64,000 bases of DNA from Clostridium sp. CAG:413 (lineage in GTDB: Bacteria; Bacillota; Clostridia; Oscillospirales; Acutalibacteraceae), in assembly GCA_000431775.1 (NCBI GenBank), contig FR888240.1, positions 17,327 to 81,326 of the forward strand. Reading direction: 5' to 3'. The notes beneath the pieces were generated by a model. It was not told the origin of the DNA, ran no database searches, and was given only the letters and a program-made list of their open reading frames with translations. Made by a program: the position numbers and the translations under genes. The number at the start of each line of letters is the position of its first letter. Positions within the stretch are counted from its first letter, which is position 1. Positions 1 through 8,178 of the stretch are shown piece after piece.

Positions 1-34
1 TCGGCATAGTCAGATTATGCAGACTGCATCTTTT

Positions 35-110
35 GCCTCTGTAGCTCAGTTGGTAGAGCAGTGGACTGAAAATCCACGTGTCGCTGGTTCGACTCCGGCC
101 GGAGGCACCA
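35..110 (+). tRNA. tRNA-Phe (GAA)
   Basis: The acceptor stem GCCTCTG (35-41) pairs with CGGAGGC (100-106), with one G-U pair. The anticodon loop CTGAAAA between GTGGA and TCCAC gives GAA. The T arm carries GGTTCGACTCC, and the 3' CCA is encoded (108-110). It is first of three closely spaced tRNA genes that probably form one transcript. Confidence 0.96.
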
Positions 111-115
111 ACTTT

Positions 116-191
116 GCGGATGTAGCTCATCTGGTAGAGCGCCACCTTGCCAAGGTGGAGGTAGCGAGTTCGAGCCTCGTCATCCGCTCCA
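116..191 (+). tRNA. tRNA-Gly (GCC)
   Basis: The acceptor stem GCGGATG (116-122) pairs with CATCCGC (181-187). The anticodon loop TTGCCAA between CCACC and GGTGG gives GCC. The CCA end is encoded at 189-191. It lies 5 nt after tRNA-Phe. Confidence 0.96.
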
Positions 192-236
192 TTTTTTTGG
201 TATCATTTTTGTTTACCGCGCATAATTTAATAGTGC

Positions 237-311
<75 letters not shown>

Positions 312-320
312 GAGTGAAAG

Positions 321-358
321 CTCCGAAATCCTTGTATATCAAGGCTTTCGGGGTTTTT
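321..358 (+). terminator. Terminator after the tRNA cluster
   Basis: The arms CCGAAA-CCTTG and CAAGG-TTTCGG enclose a TATAT loop and are followed by GGTTTTTC. It ends the tRNA transcript. Confidence 0.8.
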
Positions 359-572
359 CTTTTGCCTGAACGAAATTTTGCAGCAGTCAAGCAAAATTCT
401 AAATTAGCACCAAAACTACCGAATTTTTGCCGAATTTTAGGCTGTTTTGCGAACTTTGCCGAACTTTTTTTGCACACAACTTCAAACGTCAAACGGTGTA
501 TTCATTATATACCATTTTTATGCATTCGTCAAGTTTCTTTTTATTTCAGTCTTTTTTTACAGAAAAGGCGAT

Positions 573-606
573 AAGAAAGTCCACTGCGTGAGCTGTGGGA
601 GTATCA
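573..606 (+). repeat. Dispersed GTGGGAG hairpin repeat, copy A
   Basis: TCCAC-TGCGTGAGCT-GTGGGA, followed by GTATCAA. Similar to copy B at 2489-2524 and copy C at 54196-54226. Copies A and B bracket the integrase and the next small gene. Confidence 0.55.
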
Positions 607-686
607 ATGGTCCCTTTTTTGAATTCGCATTTTTGATGAGTTCGTAAATTTTGACGAACTTTTGTCAGAAGATTGTCGGAGCTTTG

Positions 687-696
687 GTATGTAAGA
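687..696 (-). promoter_or_regulatory. Element promoter block, copy 1 (leftward)
   Basis: GTATGTAAGA is the complement of TCTTACATAC. It points towards the tRNAs and no gene is visible downstream, so any transcript would cross the putative attL region. Confidence 0.5.
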
Positions 697-756
697 TGTC
701 AAGTAATAAGAATACAATCACAACTAAAGAGATATGTCTATAGAAGGTGATTGTTG

Positions 757-1947
757 ATGATCAAACAGATACTCGGCAAGGGATCTGTCTATGCGAAGAA
801 AAATAAATACGGAAATCGCTATTGGTATCTGGAGGTGCGATATCTCGATGAAAACGATGAGCAGCATAAAAAGTACATCAGGGGCGTTACCAGAAGAGAT
901 GCCTTTGCCAACGGTGATGAGTTCATACAGCAAACCAACGAGGATATAGAGCGGATAAACAAAAATGAAGCTTCTGACTGCAAAAATGTATCTTTCAATG
1001 AGTTCTGCGCCGATTATCTTGAAAAAGTCTGCAAGAGAAAAGTTAAAGACAGCACTTACCTTAGATATGTTACAACCTTTAAGAAAAACCTGTCACCGCA
1101 ATTGGGCGATATGCTGATGAAAGATATAAGCACTTTTGATATTATCGACTGCATTAATAAATTAGTGGATACAGGATTATCCGAATCAACGGTGAAAAAA
1201 GCTTATTTGCTGTTGTCAAAATGTTTTGCTTTTTATAAGACCGTTACAGGAAGCTCGTATAGCCCCTTAGACGGCGTTGAACAGCCAAGGGTAAGAGTAG
1301 ACACCGGCGAACATATAAAGTGCTTTACACCGGCGGAAATGGAGCGAATACGGCTCGCTTCGATGCAATGTTCAGATGATGGTACTTTGAAATACGCCAA
1401 TGCCATTGTGGTTTTAGCTTACAGCGGGCTCAGAGTAGGGGAGCTGCTTGCTCTTACATGGGATGACGTCGATCTCGTAAACAACACTATTCACATCGGC
1501 AAAACGATATCTCAGGGCGTTGTGCAAGAGAACGGTACTGTTGATTACAGTCTCAGGATACAAAATATGCCGAAGTCAAAGAGCGGAGAGCGTACTATCG
1601 TGCTGCATCCTTATGCCAAAGACGCCTTAATCAGGATGCGGAATAAAAGCGATGGTTCGGAATATGTCGTTTCCACTGAAAATCACAACCCGGTTTCTCC
1701 CGGCAGAATTTATAAAACTTTCGGTTCAATTCTTAATAGGTGCGATTTTCAAGTAAATGGCAGGACCGGCGTTCACTCTTTGCGTCATTCGTTTGCTACA
1801 TATTTAATCAAAGCAGGGTTAGACTCGGATTCTGTTGCGGTTTATTTAGGGCATTCGACTGACGCCATTACGAAAAAATTCTACATTCACGACAAAGAAA
1901 ATATCGCGAGGAACAAGTGGCTGCAATCTGCTGTTTTTTGCGCTTAA
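757..1947 (+). CDS. int: Tyrosine recombinase / ICE integrase
   Basis: Site-specific tyrosine recombinase, expected to integrate and excise the element. About 396 aa, usual for Tn916-type integrases. The N-terminus has an AP2-like arm-binding look (RYWYLEVRYLDENDE), followed by a SAM-like core-binding domain (about 60-170) and the catalytic domain. Visible catalytic residues are Arg in SGLRVGE (about 226), HxxR in HSLRHSF (about 339) and the Tyr nucleophile in KKFYIH (about 375), with GHS before it. ATG 757 was chosen over TTG 751/754 because GAAGGTG at 743-749 sits 7 nt from it. It lies next to tRNA-Cys and reads away from it, typical of tRNA-targeted ICEs. It has no copy of the element promoter block reading into it, so its control differs from the other genes. 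Confidence 0.93.
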   Translation: MIKQILGKGSVYAKKNKYGNRYWYLEVRYLDENDEQHKKYIRGVTRRDAFANGDEFIQQTNEDIERINKNEASDCKNVSFNEFCADYLEKVCKRKVKDSTYLRYVTTFKKNLSPQLGDMLMKDISTFDIIDCINKLVDTGLSESTVKKAYLLLSKCFAFYKTVTGSSYSPLDGVEQPRVRVDTGEHIKCFTPAEMERIRLASMQCSDDGTLKYANAIVVLAYSGLRVGELLALTWDDVDLVNNTIHIGKTISQGVVQENGTVDYSLRIQNMPKSKSGERTIVLHPYAKDALIRMRNKSDGSEYVVSTENHNPVSPGRIYKTFGSILNRCDFQVNGRTGVHSLRHSFATYLIKAGLDSDSVAVYLGHSTDAITKKFYIHDKENIARNKWLQSAVFCA

Positions 1948-1969
1948 TAAAGTATGACCAATCAAAACG

Positions 1970-2020
1970 GTGCTTCTTATCATCGGATACTTTCCAATGA
2001 TAAGGGGCACTTTTGTTTTT
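1970..2020 (+). terminator. Terminator after integrase
   Basis: A long stem with arms GTGC-TTCTTATCAT and ATGATAAGGG-GCAC (with G-U pairs), followed by TTTTGTTTTTTT. Confidence 0.85.
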
Positions 2021-2111
2021 TTAAAATACAATCTTGTACAGAAATAACCATCCCATTTAATATCTTACATATTTTATGTGCCGAATAATCACCCCGCTTT
2101 TTCCGCTGCAT

Positions 2112-2121
2112 TCTTACATAC
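2112..2121 (+). promoter_or_regulatory. Element promoter block, copy 2
   Basis: TCTTACATAC followed by TTTC, directly upstream of the small gene at 2146. Confidence 0.6.
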
Positions 2122-2145
2122 TTTCTATGAAACGAAACAAAAGAG

Positions 2146-2490
2146 GTGATTATTATAGGCGAGTTGTATAAAGAGTTTTCTGAACATATGCAAAAGAAAG
2201 GAACGTACTCTGGCGATGCCGTTGAAGAAGCACTGGCTCTCCATTTTTCGCATCCAAAATTAACAGAAAGGTTGGCGAATTTATCCAAGCAAGGGGTGCG
2301 CTTGAAATCGCGAGATGAAAATCCTTGGCACACGGAAATGAAGCAGCATAATGTCTCAGAAAAACAAATCGAAATTATCAAAGAATACGTTCGTTTTAAG
2401 GAAAAGAATCATCGAGAGATTATGGATGATTTCAAGAGACGCTCGGCGGATATAGGGGCATTTTCCCCTAATTACAGAAAAGAACGATAA
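2146..2490 (+). CDS. Small hypothetical protein, possibly frameshifted at its end
   Basis: I do not recognise this protein of at most 114 aa. It is charged and mostly helical, with no membrane segment. The start is uncertain: GTG 2146 lies inside the AAGAGGTG ribosome binding site, so a non-ATG start a little downstream (for example TTG 2164) may be used. The last codons fall in a repeat also found at 573-606. In a different frame that repeat continues as DKKAYCVSCGSVKRS, a zinc-knuckle-like string. One extra base relative to the upstream copy separates the frames, so the gene may have lost a CxxC tail. It shares a transcription unit with the next gene. Confidence 0.5.
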   Translation: MIIIGELYKEFSEHMQKKGTYSGDAVEEALALHFSHPKLTERLANLSKQGVRLKSRDENPWHTEMKQHNVSEKQIEIIKEYVRFKEKNHREIMDDFKRRSADIGAFSPNYRKER

Positions 2491-2524
2491 GAAAGCCTAC
2501 TGCGTAAGCTGTGGGAGTGTCAAA
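2489..2524 (+). repeat. Dispersed GTGGGAG hairpin repeat, copy B
   Basis: Contains CCTAC-TGCGTAAGCT-GTGGG. The arms can pair through a G-U, a compensated variant of the CCCAC/GTGGG hairpin in copy C (54196-54226). Copy A is at 573-606. Similarity to copy A extends upstream to about 2474. Confidence 0.55.
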
Positions 2525-2554
2525 AGAAGTTTATGTTTTAAGTGAGGGTGGTAA

Positions 2555-3001
2555 ATGTCAGTATCTTTTATAATTAATTCTTCCGGCAGACCGAAAGAAC
2601 TGTACGACATGAGTGACAGCGAGATAAACAATTTATCAACATTGCTATCGGGACCAATCAATAATCTTAATAAATCAAGAGTGAGTGTTATAAAGAACAG
2701 AGAAAACCCCATTAAGCTGTCAGACTTATCAGTCGATTCGCTTGCCGTCTTAAAAGCATCTGTGAACAGTTACAAAAACGGTCGGATCAAAGAAGTTCAT
2801 ATGTATTACAGTGTCAGCGAAACCGAACTTATTTCTGCCTTGATAAAGTGTAACATGAATGTATCAATGACGGCTCGTGAACTACATACTACTCGTGACA
2901 AAGTACGGGAAGCCATAAAGCGCTTCCGACTGAGATGGGGGATCGACCTCACCACTTACGCAGGACTCAGCAAAGCATATACATTTTCTCTGGGAAGCTG
3001 A
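2555..3001 (+). CDS. HTH protein, Fis/PucR-type C-terminus
   Basis: A 148-aa protein. The N-terminal half is unrecognised. Residues about 95-140 form a Fis-like helix-turn-helix (NVSMTARELHTTRDKVREAI) of the kind found at the end of PucR/CdaR-type regulators, so a DNA-binding role is likely. The ATG is preceded by GAGGGTGG. It is the second gene of the unit that begins at the promoter block at 2112 and it ends at a strong terminator. Target unknown. It could regulate the neighbouring integrase or replication genes, but nothing in the sequence shows that directly. Confidence 0.6.
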   Translation: MSVSFIINSSGRPKELYDMSDSEINNLSTLLSGPINNLNKSRVSVIKNRENPIKLSDLSVDSLAVLKASVNSYKNGRIKEVHMYYSVSETELISALIKCNMNVSMTARELHTTRDKVREAIKRFRLRWGIDLTTYAGLSKAYTFSLGS

Positions 3002-3010
3002 TTTTCGAAT

Positions 3011-3038
3011 AGGTCCGCTGAATAAGCGGACCTTTTTT
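3011..3038 (+). terminator. Terminator
   Basis: AGGTCCGCT-GAATA-AGCGGACCT followed by TTTTT. Confidence 0.92.
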
Positions 3039-3051
3039 GCATCCCTCGTGT

Positions 3052-3061
3052 TCTTACATAC
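3052..3061 (+). promoter_or_regulatory. Element promoter block, copy 3 (dnaE)
   Basis: TCTTACATAC followed by TTTC, 37 nt before the dnaE start codon and just after a terminator. Confidence 0.62.
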
Positions 3062-3098
3062 TTTCGTTGATATCTAAAAGAAAAAAGGAGGTAAAACA

Positions 3099-6000
3099 AT
3101 GTTTAGTGGTTCTATTCATACTCATAGCGAAAACTCATTAACCGATTCCGTTGCGAGTGTCGAAGAGCTCGTTGCTCGTGCAAAAGAAATGGGTGCGCCA
3201 GCTATGGCTTTGACTGATCACGGCACTTTAATAGGTACATGGGATTTCCTTGATGCCTGTAATTCGGCTGGGATAAAAGGCATAGTCGGAGTTGAGTTTT
3301 ATGTTGGTAATAACGGTCAAAGAGAGCATTTGATAGTATTACCTAAAAACGAGCAGGGCTTTCGGGCAATATCAAAAGCTGTGACGGAAAGCAACTACAA
3401 CATCATCGGAGGTAAACCTATCGCAAATGCCGAAATCCTGAAAAAATGGTTTGGGAAAGGTTCTATCGGTTACGACAATGTGATAGCTACATCGGCCTGT
3501 GTTGCAGGAGTGCTCGCAAGCGCTTTTTTGAGTAACGAAAATCTTGAAAAAGAACAAGAACAGCTCTTAAAAAAGAAAAATAAGGAAAGCGATCCCAATA
3601 GCCCATTGTACAAGCAATTCCTCGACAACTACGAAAAGATTGAACAGGAATTTGAACAGCTTAAGTCGAACAAGGCAGAAAAGAAAACGATCGCTGCCAA
3701 AAAGTATATTCAGCGTATCAAAAGGGCGACTCAGAAAAATGATGAGGCGGAACTTGCTCGTATAAAAGAAGAGGAAGAAGAATCCCGTAAGTGCCAAGAA
3801 GAGTTACCGAAGCTGGAGTTGACCTTAAAGACCAAACAAAAGCAGCTCACTGAACAACGCAAAAGAAAAAGGGATATCGAAGCGTCACACGCCAAATACT
3901 GTGCTTTGCAATCAGAGATTGAAGAAATCGAATGTCGAAAAAAATCAGAAGAGCAGATGCTTGATGATTGTTATGTTAAACTACAAGAATATCAAGAGCT
4001 TTTCGGTGCTGATAATTTTTACATCGAACTACAATATCACGGCATACCGAATGAAGCTAAAATCATGCCCATCTTAGCAGATTTGGCTGAAGCTCAGGGC
4101 GTACCGATAGTAGCGTCTAACGATATACATTGTGTATATCGGGAAGATGCAGAAGGCAGAGCCGTAAATTTCGCACAGAAATATTGGTGGACCGGCATTG
4201 AAGATTCCGATTGGGAACTCTATATGAAAAGTGACGAAGAATTGTCTGAGTGGCTTGCTAAAATATTACCAAGCCATATCGTTCGTGAAGCTATCGCAAA
4301 CATAGGCAATATCTTCGAAAAATGTGATGTTGAATTCCGTTCGGAAACACACTATCCCAAATTTGATTGTCCTGAAGGCGCAAAGACACGACTGAGAAAT
4401 CTTGTTGAACAAGGAAAGAAGAAAATTTCAGAGTGGACGACAACATATGAAGAACGAGTCCAATACGAACTTTCCGTAATTGAAAAATTGGGTTTCTCCG
4501 ATTATCTTTGTGTTGTTGAAGATTTCCTGACCTATGCGAGACTCGTTGGAAAAATTGACATTAACAATCCCGAATTTCTTGCAGATCCATTCAACCTGAC
4601 CTTGCTTGAGAAACTTGCTAAGGACGGAGTAGGCGAAGGTGCAGGACCCGGAAGAGGCTCCGGTGCGGGAAGTTTAGTGTGCTACCTCATAGGCATAACA
4701 GATATTGATCCTCTTAAATACGACTTGCTGTTTGAGCGCTTTCTGAATCCTGAAAGAGTAACCATGCCCGATATAGATTCGGATATAGCCATCGATATAC
4801 GTCAGTATGTTATTGACTATATAAGGCACAAATACGGCAAAAATGCTGTCTGTCAGATCATGACGAGAAATTATTTCTTGTCGAAGAACGCCATAAAAGC
4901 AGCAGGCAGAGCGTATTCGCAGAAAGTCAATGACGGAAGGAAATTCTATGAGATAACTGACGCAATGTCAAAGATGATCACAGAAAAAATGTCTCTATCT
5001 GATATTGAAGGTTTGGTCAATGACACATACGGAAAAGCAGCCGGCGAATCATACAACCCGGATGCTCTTGAGATTTTCCGCTTTGCCAAGCTGCTTGAAG
5101 GAAAACTCAGCAATATAGGTACGCATGCCGCCGGAGTCGTCATATCCGACACACCCGACATATCAGATCATTTGCCGCTTATTTGTGTGGAAGGTACAAT
5201 GTCATGTCAATGCGACAAGAATCGCGTTGAAGCTCTCGGATGCTTAAAGATGGACGCTCTCGGATTGAGAAATCTTTCTGTTATTACGGATTGTGAAAGA
5301 ACGATCCAAAAAGTGTATAATAAAAAGATATCAATGCACGATATACCTATCGAATCGGCAGTGTTCAAGAAGGTATTCCAGACAGCAAAAACCAATAGCG
5401 TCTTTCAGTTTGAGTCGGATGGCATGAAAAAAGTTCTTTTAGGTTTCCGTCCTGATAAGTTCGAAGACCTGATATTACTCAATGCAGTGTTTCGTCCGGG
5501 TCCTTTACAGTACATCGACGAAATCACTGCGGTGAAAAACGGTGAAAAAGAACCCGAATATGTCATTCCGGAAATGGCAGAAGTGCTCAGTGAAACTTAC
5601 GGAAAACCGGTTTATCAGGAACAATTGATGGCCATCTTCTCGCGATTTGCAGGCTTTACGCTCGGTGAAGCGGATATAATAAGGCGTTACATGTCAAAAA
5701 AGAAAACGGATAAGTTTATTAAGTACAAGGATAAGTTTATTGACGGACTTGTGGATCATGGCGCAGAGCGTAAGAAAGCAGAGGACTTTTGGATGGAGCT
5801 CGTTAAGTTTTCCGAGTACGCTTTTAATAAAAGCCATTCTACCGCATATGCTTGGGTAGCTTATGTCACGGCATACCTTAAACTGCATTATCCGGAGGCT
5901 TATGCCGTTGGTTCGCTCAATTATCCTGCTACAGATAAATTCGAGTCCGTTCTCAATGAGTTTCTTTCAATGGGTATCGATTTCTCTGTTCCTGATGTTA

Positions 6001-6953
6001 ACAAAGCATATAGCGGTTTTGCACTATCATCAAATAAAATAGTCTATGGATTAAGCTCGATTGCCGGAATAAAAAAAGCAGCTGAAAAGATAGTTCAAGA
6101 GCGAAACGATAATGGCAAATATTTATCGTTCGAGAATTTCTTGATGCGTACTCGCATGTCTAAAAATGTCACAAAAAACATGATAAAGGCCGGTTGCTTT
6201 GATGGATTACATGATAATCGCAAGGAATTGCTGGAGTCCTGTGATTTTATTGCTGACATGGTTACAAAAATACGTAAGAAGCAGGACGAGCTCGAAGCCG
6301 AAGCAGATCCCGTAAGACGTAAAAAGCTGACCGAGTCAATCGAGAGTTACAAAGAAAAGCTCGAAAACCGTTACGAGCCTGTTCGCGAAGATAAATGGCA
6401 GCGCTTAAGGGACGAGCAAGAAGTGCTTGGACATTTTATCTCTGAGCATCCACTTGATGTAATAACCGTACCTCAAAACCTTAAGCTAAACAGCATCAGC
6501 AACCTCAAAAAGTATGACAATACGATTTTGGCGTATGCGACCAATATACAGATTCGTCACAAAAAAGCCGATGGCAAAGAGTTCGCATACTTCGATATCG
6601 AGGACAAAACAGGGAAAATATCCTGTGCATGCTTTAGCAAGGACTATGAAAGCTGCGGGTGCAATATTAAATCTGAGGCTATTTTAGTGGTTAAAGGCGA
6701 TCAGAGGTATGATAGAGATCGCGATGAAGTATTTCTGTGCGTTAAAGATGTGCAGCCGTTCGTTGAAGAACCCAAATCCGTTGCGATATCGGTCCCTTCA
6801 TTAAAAGCTTGGGAAGACGGCCAATCGAAGGTTTTGCCTTATTGCGATCAAAATGGCGATAAATTAGTCGTATTCTTAGCGGACGAAGGCCGCTACATAA
6901 AAACCGACTATATCGTCAGTGCCGACATAACATCCGCCGATTTTTCGTGGTAA
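3099..6953 (+). CDS. dnaE: DNA polymerase III alpha subunit (DnaE-type), element-encoded
   Basis: Replicative C-family DNA polymerase, 1284 aa against about 1100-1160 for usual DnaE. The N-terminal PHP domain shows HTHSENSLTDS, ALTDHG, GVEFYV and SNDIHC. A Lys/Glu-rich coiled coil of about 130 residues (about 145-290) is inserted in the PHP domain between CVAGVLASA and FYIELQ, which accounts for the extra length. The palm has GPGRGSGAGSL and the catalytic PDIDSD motif, followed by the finger region with AFNKSHSTAYA. The C-terminus carries an OB fold (ILAYATNIQIRHKKADGKEF). AAAGGAGG lies 7 nt before the ATG. It is alone between the promoter block and a terminator. It would let the element replicate with its own polymerase after excision. 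The PHP zinc ligands look largely retained, so proofreading may be possible. Confidence 0.95.
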   Translation: MFSGSIHTHSENSLTDSVASVEELVARAKEMGAPAMALTDHGTLIGTWDFLDACNSAGIKGIVGVEFYVGNNGQREHLIVLPKNEQGFRAISKAVTESNYNIIGGKPIANAEILKKWFGKGSIGYDNVIATSACVAGVLASAFLSNENLEKEQEQLLKKKNKESDPNSPLYKQFLDNYEKIEQEFEQLKSNKAEKKTIAAKKYIQRIKRATQKNDEAELARIKEEEEESRKCQEELPKLELTLKTKQKQLTEQRKRKRDIEASHAKYCALQSEIEEIECRKKSEEQMLDDCYVKLQEYQELFGADNFYIELQYHGIPNEAKIMPILADLAEAQGVPIVASNDIHCVYREDAEGRAVNFAQKYWWTGIEDSDWELYMKSDEELSEWLAKILPSHIVREAIANIGNIFEKCDVEFRSETHYPKFDCPEGAKTRLRNLVEQGKKKISEWTTTYEERVQYELSVIEKLGFSDYLCVVEDFLTYARLVGKIDINNPEFLADPFNLTLLEKLAKDGVGEGAGPGRGSGAGSLVCYLIGITDIDPLKYDLLFERFLNPERVTMPDIDSDIAIDIRQYVIDYIRHKYGKNAVCQIMTRNYFLSKNAIKAAGRAYSQKVNDGRKFYEITDAMSKMITEKMSLSDIEGLVNDTYGKAAGESYNPDALEIFRFAKLLEGKLSNIGTHAAGVVISDTPDISDHLPLICVEGTMSCQCDKNRVEALGCLKMDALGLRNLSVITDCERTIQKVYNKKISMHDIPIESAVFKKVFQTAKTNSVFQFESDGMKKVLLGFRPDKFEDLILLNAVFRPGPLQYIDEITAVKNGEKEPEYVIPEMAEVLSETYGKPVYQEQLMAIFSRFAGFTLGEADIIRRYMSKKKTDKFIKYKDKFIDGLVDHGAERKKAEDFWMELVKFSEYAFNKSHSTAYAWVAYVTAYLKLHYPEAYAVGSLNYPATDKFESVLNEFLSMGIDFSVPDVNKAYSGFALSSNKIVYGLSSIAGIKKAAEKIVQERNDNGKYLSFENFLMRTRMSKNVTKNMIKAGCFDGLHDNRKELLESCDFIADMVTKIRKKQDELEAEADPVRRKKLTESIESYKEKLENRYEPVREDKWQRLRDEQEVLGHFISEHPLDVITVPQNLKLNSISNLKKYDNTILAYATNIQIRHKKADGKEFAYFDIEDKTGKISCACFSKDYESCGCNIKSEAILVVKGDQRYDRDRDEVFLCVKDVQPFVEEPKSVAISVPSLKAWEDGQSKVLPYCDQNGDKLVVFLADEGRYIKTDYIVSADITSADFSW

Positions 6954-6966
6954 AAACATTGTTTTA

Positions 6967-6993
6967 AGAGTCGCCTTTTAGGCGGCTCTTTTT
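6967..6993 (+). terminator. Terminator after dnaE
   Basis: AGAGTCGCC-TTTTA-GGCGGCTCT followed by TTTT. Confidence 0.92.
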
Positions 6994-7027
6994 CCGTTGA
7001 TTCCAAAAGCATGAAAAAATAATCAAA

Positions 7028-7037
7028 TCTTACATAC
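7028..7037 (+). promoter_or_regulatory. Element promoter block, copy 4
   Basis: TCTTACATAC followed by TTTTC, upstream of the OB-fold gene at 7096. Confidence 0.6.
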
Positions 7038-7095
7038 TTTTCAAGAGATACAAATTTGAGTCTTGTGAAAGAAGAATGTTAGGAGCTGAAGTAGT

Positions 7096-8061
7096 TTGAA
7101 ACATAATAATGTTTTTATATGCGGATGGGTCAGAGAATTACCTAAGGTCGTAAAAAATGATGCGACCGGTGAGTATGTTTTTGCCATGGGCAGAATCGTA
7201 ACGCTGAGAGGCTTGCGAAAATTTGGAGTCAGAACAAGCAGAATTAAATATGATGAGCCTTTGATATACACGCAGAATCCGGAAATGTGCAAGGAAATAG
7301 CGTCATGGAGCATCGGAGATATTGTTGAAGTGAAGGGTGCTTTGACCACAAAAGACATCAATAAAGTAACTACTTGTCCCGAATGCAAACATAAAAACGC
7401 ACAGCCGGGCAATGCAGCATATGTGACCCCGATACATTGTTATGTTCGAGAGAGCAATGGGTATGACAAAGACGAAGCTTATGAGGCGCTTAGGCGACTC
7501 TGCGAAATATCGAATAATGTAACACTTATAGGAGTCGTTTGCCGAGAGCCGGAGCTGTACCGAAAAAACAAAGTCAAAATAACATCATATCAGTTGGCGG
7601 TTCGAAGGAAATACCGAATAGCCGAAGATGCTTTGGAAACAAAAACCGATTTTCCGTGGGTCAAATCCTTTGGCGGTATAGGGGAGAATGATGCGTTGGT
7701 TCTCAGAAAAGGTTCGTACCTATTTTTAGATGGTTGGATACAAACTCGCAAATTTCCTCGCGAAACAGTCTGCGAATGTTGCGGTCATCCGTACAAATGG
7801 AACGACTGGTCTCTCGAAGTTGTGCCGTATGCAAGCGAATATGTGCGAAACTGCCGCACCCGCGAAGAATTACAGGCAGAGGAAAAAGCACGAATTGAAA
7901 AAAGCTACAAAGAGTTATTTGCAGATGAAGAACCGCCTCAGACCGGCTCAATTGAAAACATCGAAGAAATCGAAAAAGAGCTTGACGAATATAACTCTTT
8001 CGAGGAACACGATCAGGATGCTTTAAGAAAACTCTCATCTTTTGAAGACCTTGATAATTAA
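7096..8061 (+). CDS. Double OB-fold ssDNA-binding-like protein
   Basis: A 321-aa protein that looks like two SSB-type OB folds in tandem. The first (about 1-120) starts HNNVFICGWVRELPKVV and carries CPECKHK. The second (about 135-255) starts NNVTLIGVVCREPELY and carries CECCGHPYKW. The two CxxC pairs suggest bound zinc. The tail (about 260-321) is acidic and ends EDLDN, like the acidic tip of SSB that recruits partner proteins. The start is TTG at 7096, behind AGGAG at 7081-7085. Monocistronic, between dnaE and recJ. Likely role: coating single strands during element replication or transfer. The family match is by pattern only. Confidence 0.68.
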   Translation: MKHNNVFICGWVRELPKVVKNDATGEYVFAMGRIVTLRGLRKFGVRTSRIKYDEPLIYTQNPEMCKEIASWSIGDIVEVKGALTTKDINKVTTCPECKHKNAQPGNAAYVTPIHCYVRESNGYDKDEAYEALRRLCEISNNVTLIGVVCREPELYRKNKVKITSYQLAVRRKYRIAEDALETKTDFPWVKSFGGIGENDALVLRKGSYLFLDGWIQTRKFPRETVCECCGHPYKWNDWSLEVVPYASEYVRNCRTREELQAEEKARIEKSYKELFADEEPPQTGSIENIEEIEKELDEYNSFEEHDQDALRKLSSFEDLDN

Positions 8062-8069
8062 TATTTACA

Positions 8070-8094
8070 AAGACAGGCGATGTGCCTGTCTTTT
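8070..8094 (+). terminator. Terminator
   Basis: AAGACAGGC-GATGT-GCCTGTCTTTT. Confidence 0.9.
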
Positions 8095-8114
8095 GCTTTT
8101 TTCACATACGCTCG

Positions 8115-8124
8115 TCTTACATAC
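8115..8124 (+). promoter_or_regulatory. Element promoter block, copy 5 (recJ)
   Basis: TCTTACATAC followed by TTAC, upstream of recJ. Confidence 0.6.
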
Positions 8125-8178
8125 TTACATTGATATTGTATGACATTTGGAGTGTCTACAGAAAGGAGGAAAACAAGA

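Larger units (their letters stand above)
312..756. other. Gap between tRNA-Cys and integrase
   Basis: After the terminator this stretch holds several GCCGAA/GCGAAC-type direct repeats (about 417-465) that could be arm-type integrase sites, a copy of a dispersed GTGGGAG hairpin repeat (573-606), and an inverted repeat GTTCGT/ACGAAC around 640-661. It also holds a leftward copy of the element promoter block (687-696). No convincing gene is visible. A reading frame across the tRNAs is incidental. Confidence 0.5.

Noticed and set aside
8140-8178. A longer recJ beginning at 8140
   Set aside because: No ribosome binding site there. AAAGGAGG precedes ATG 8179, and the RecJ domain begins after it.
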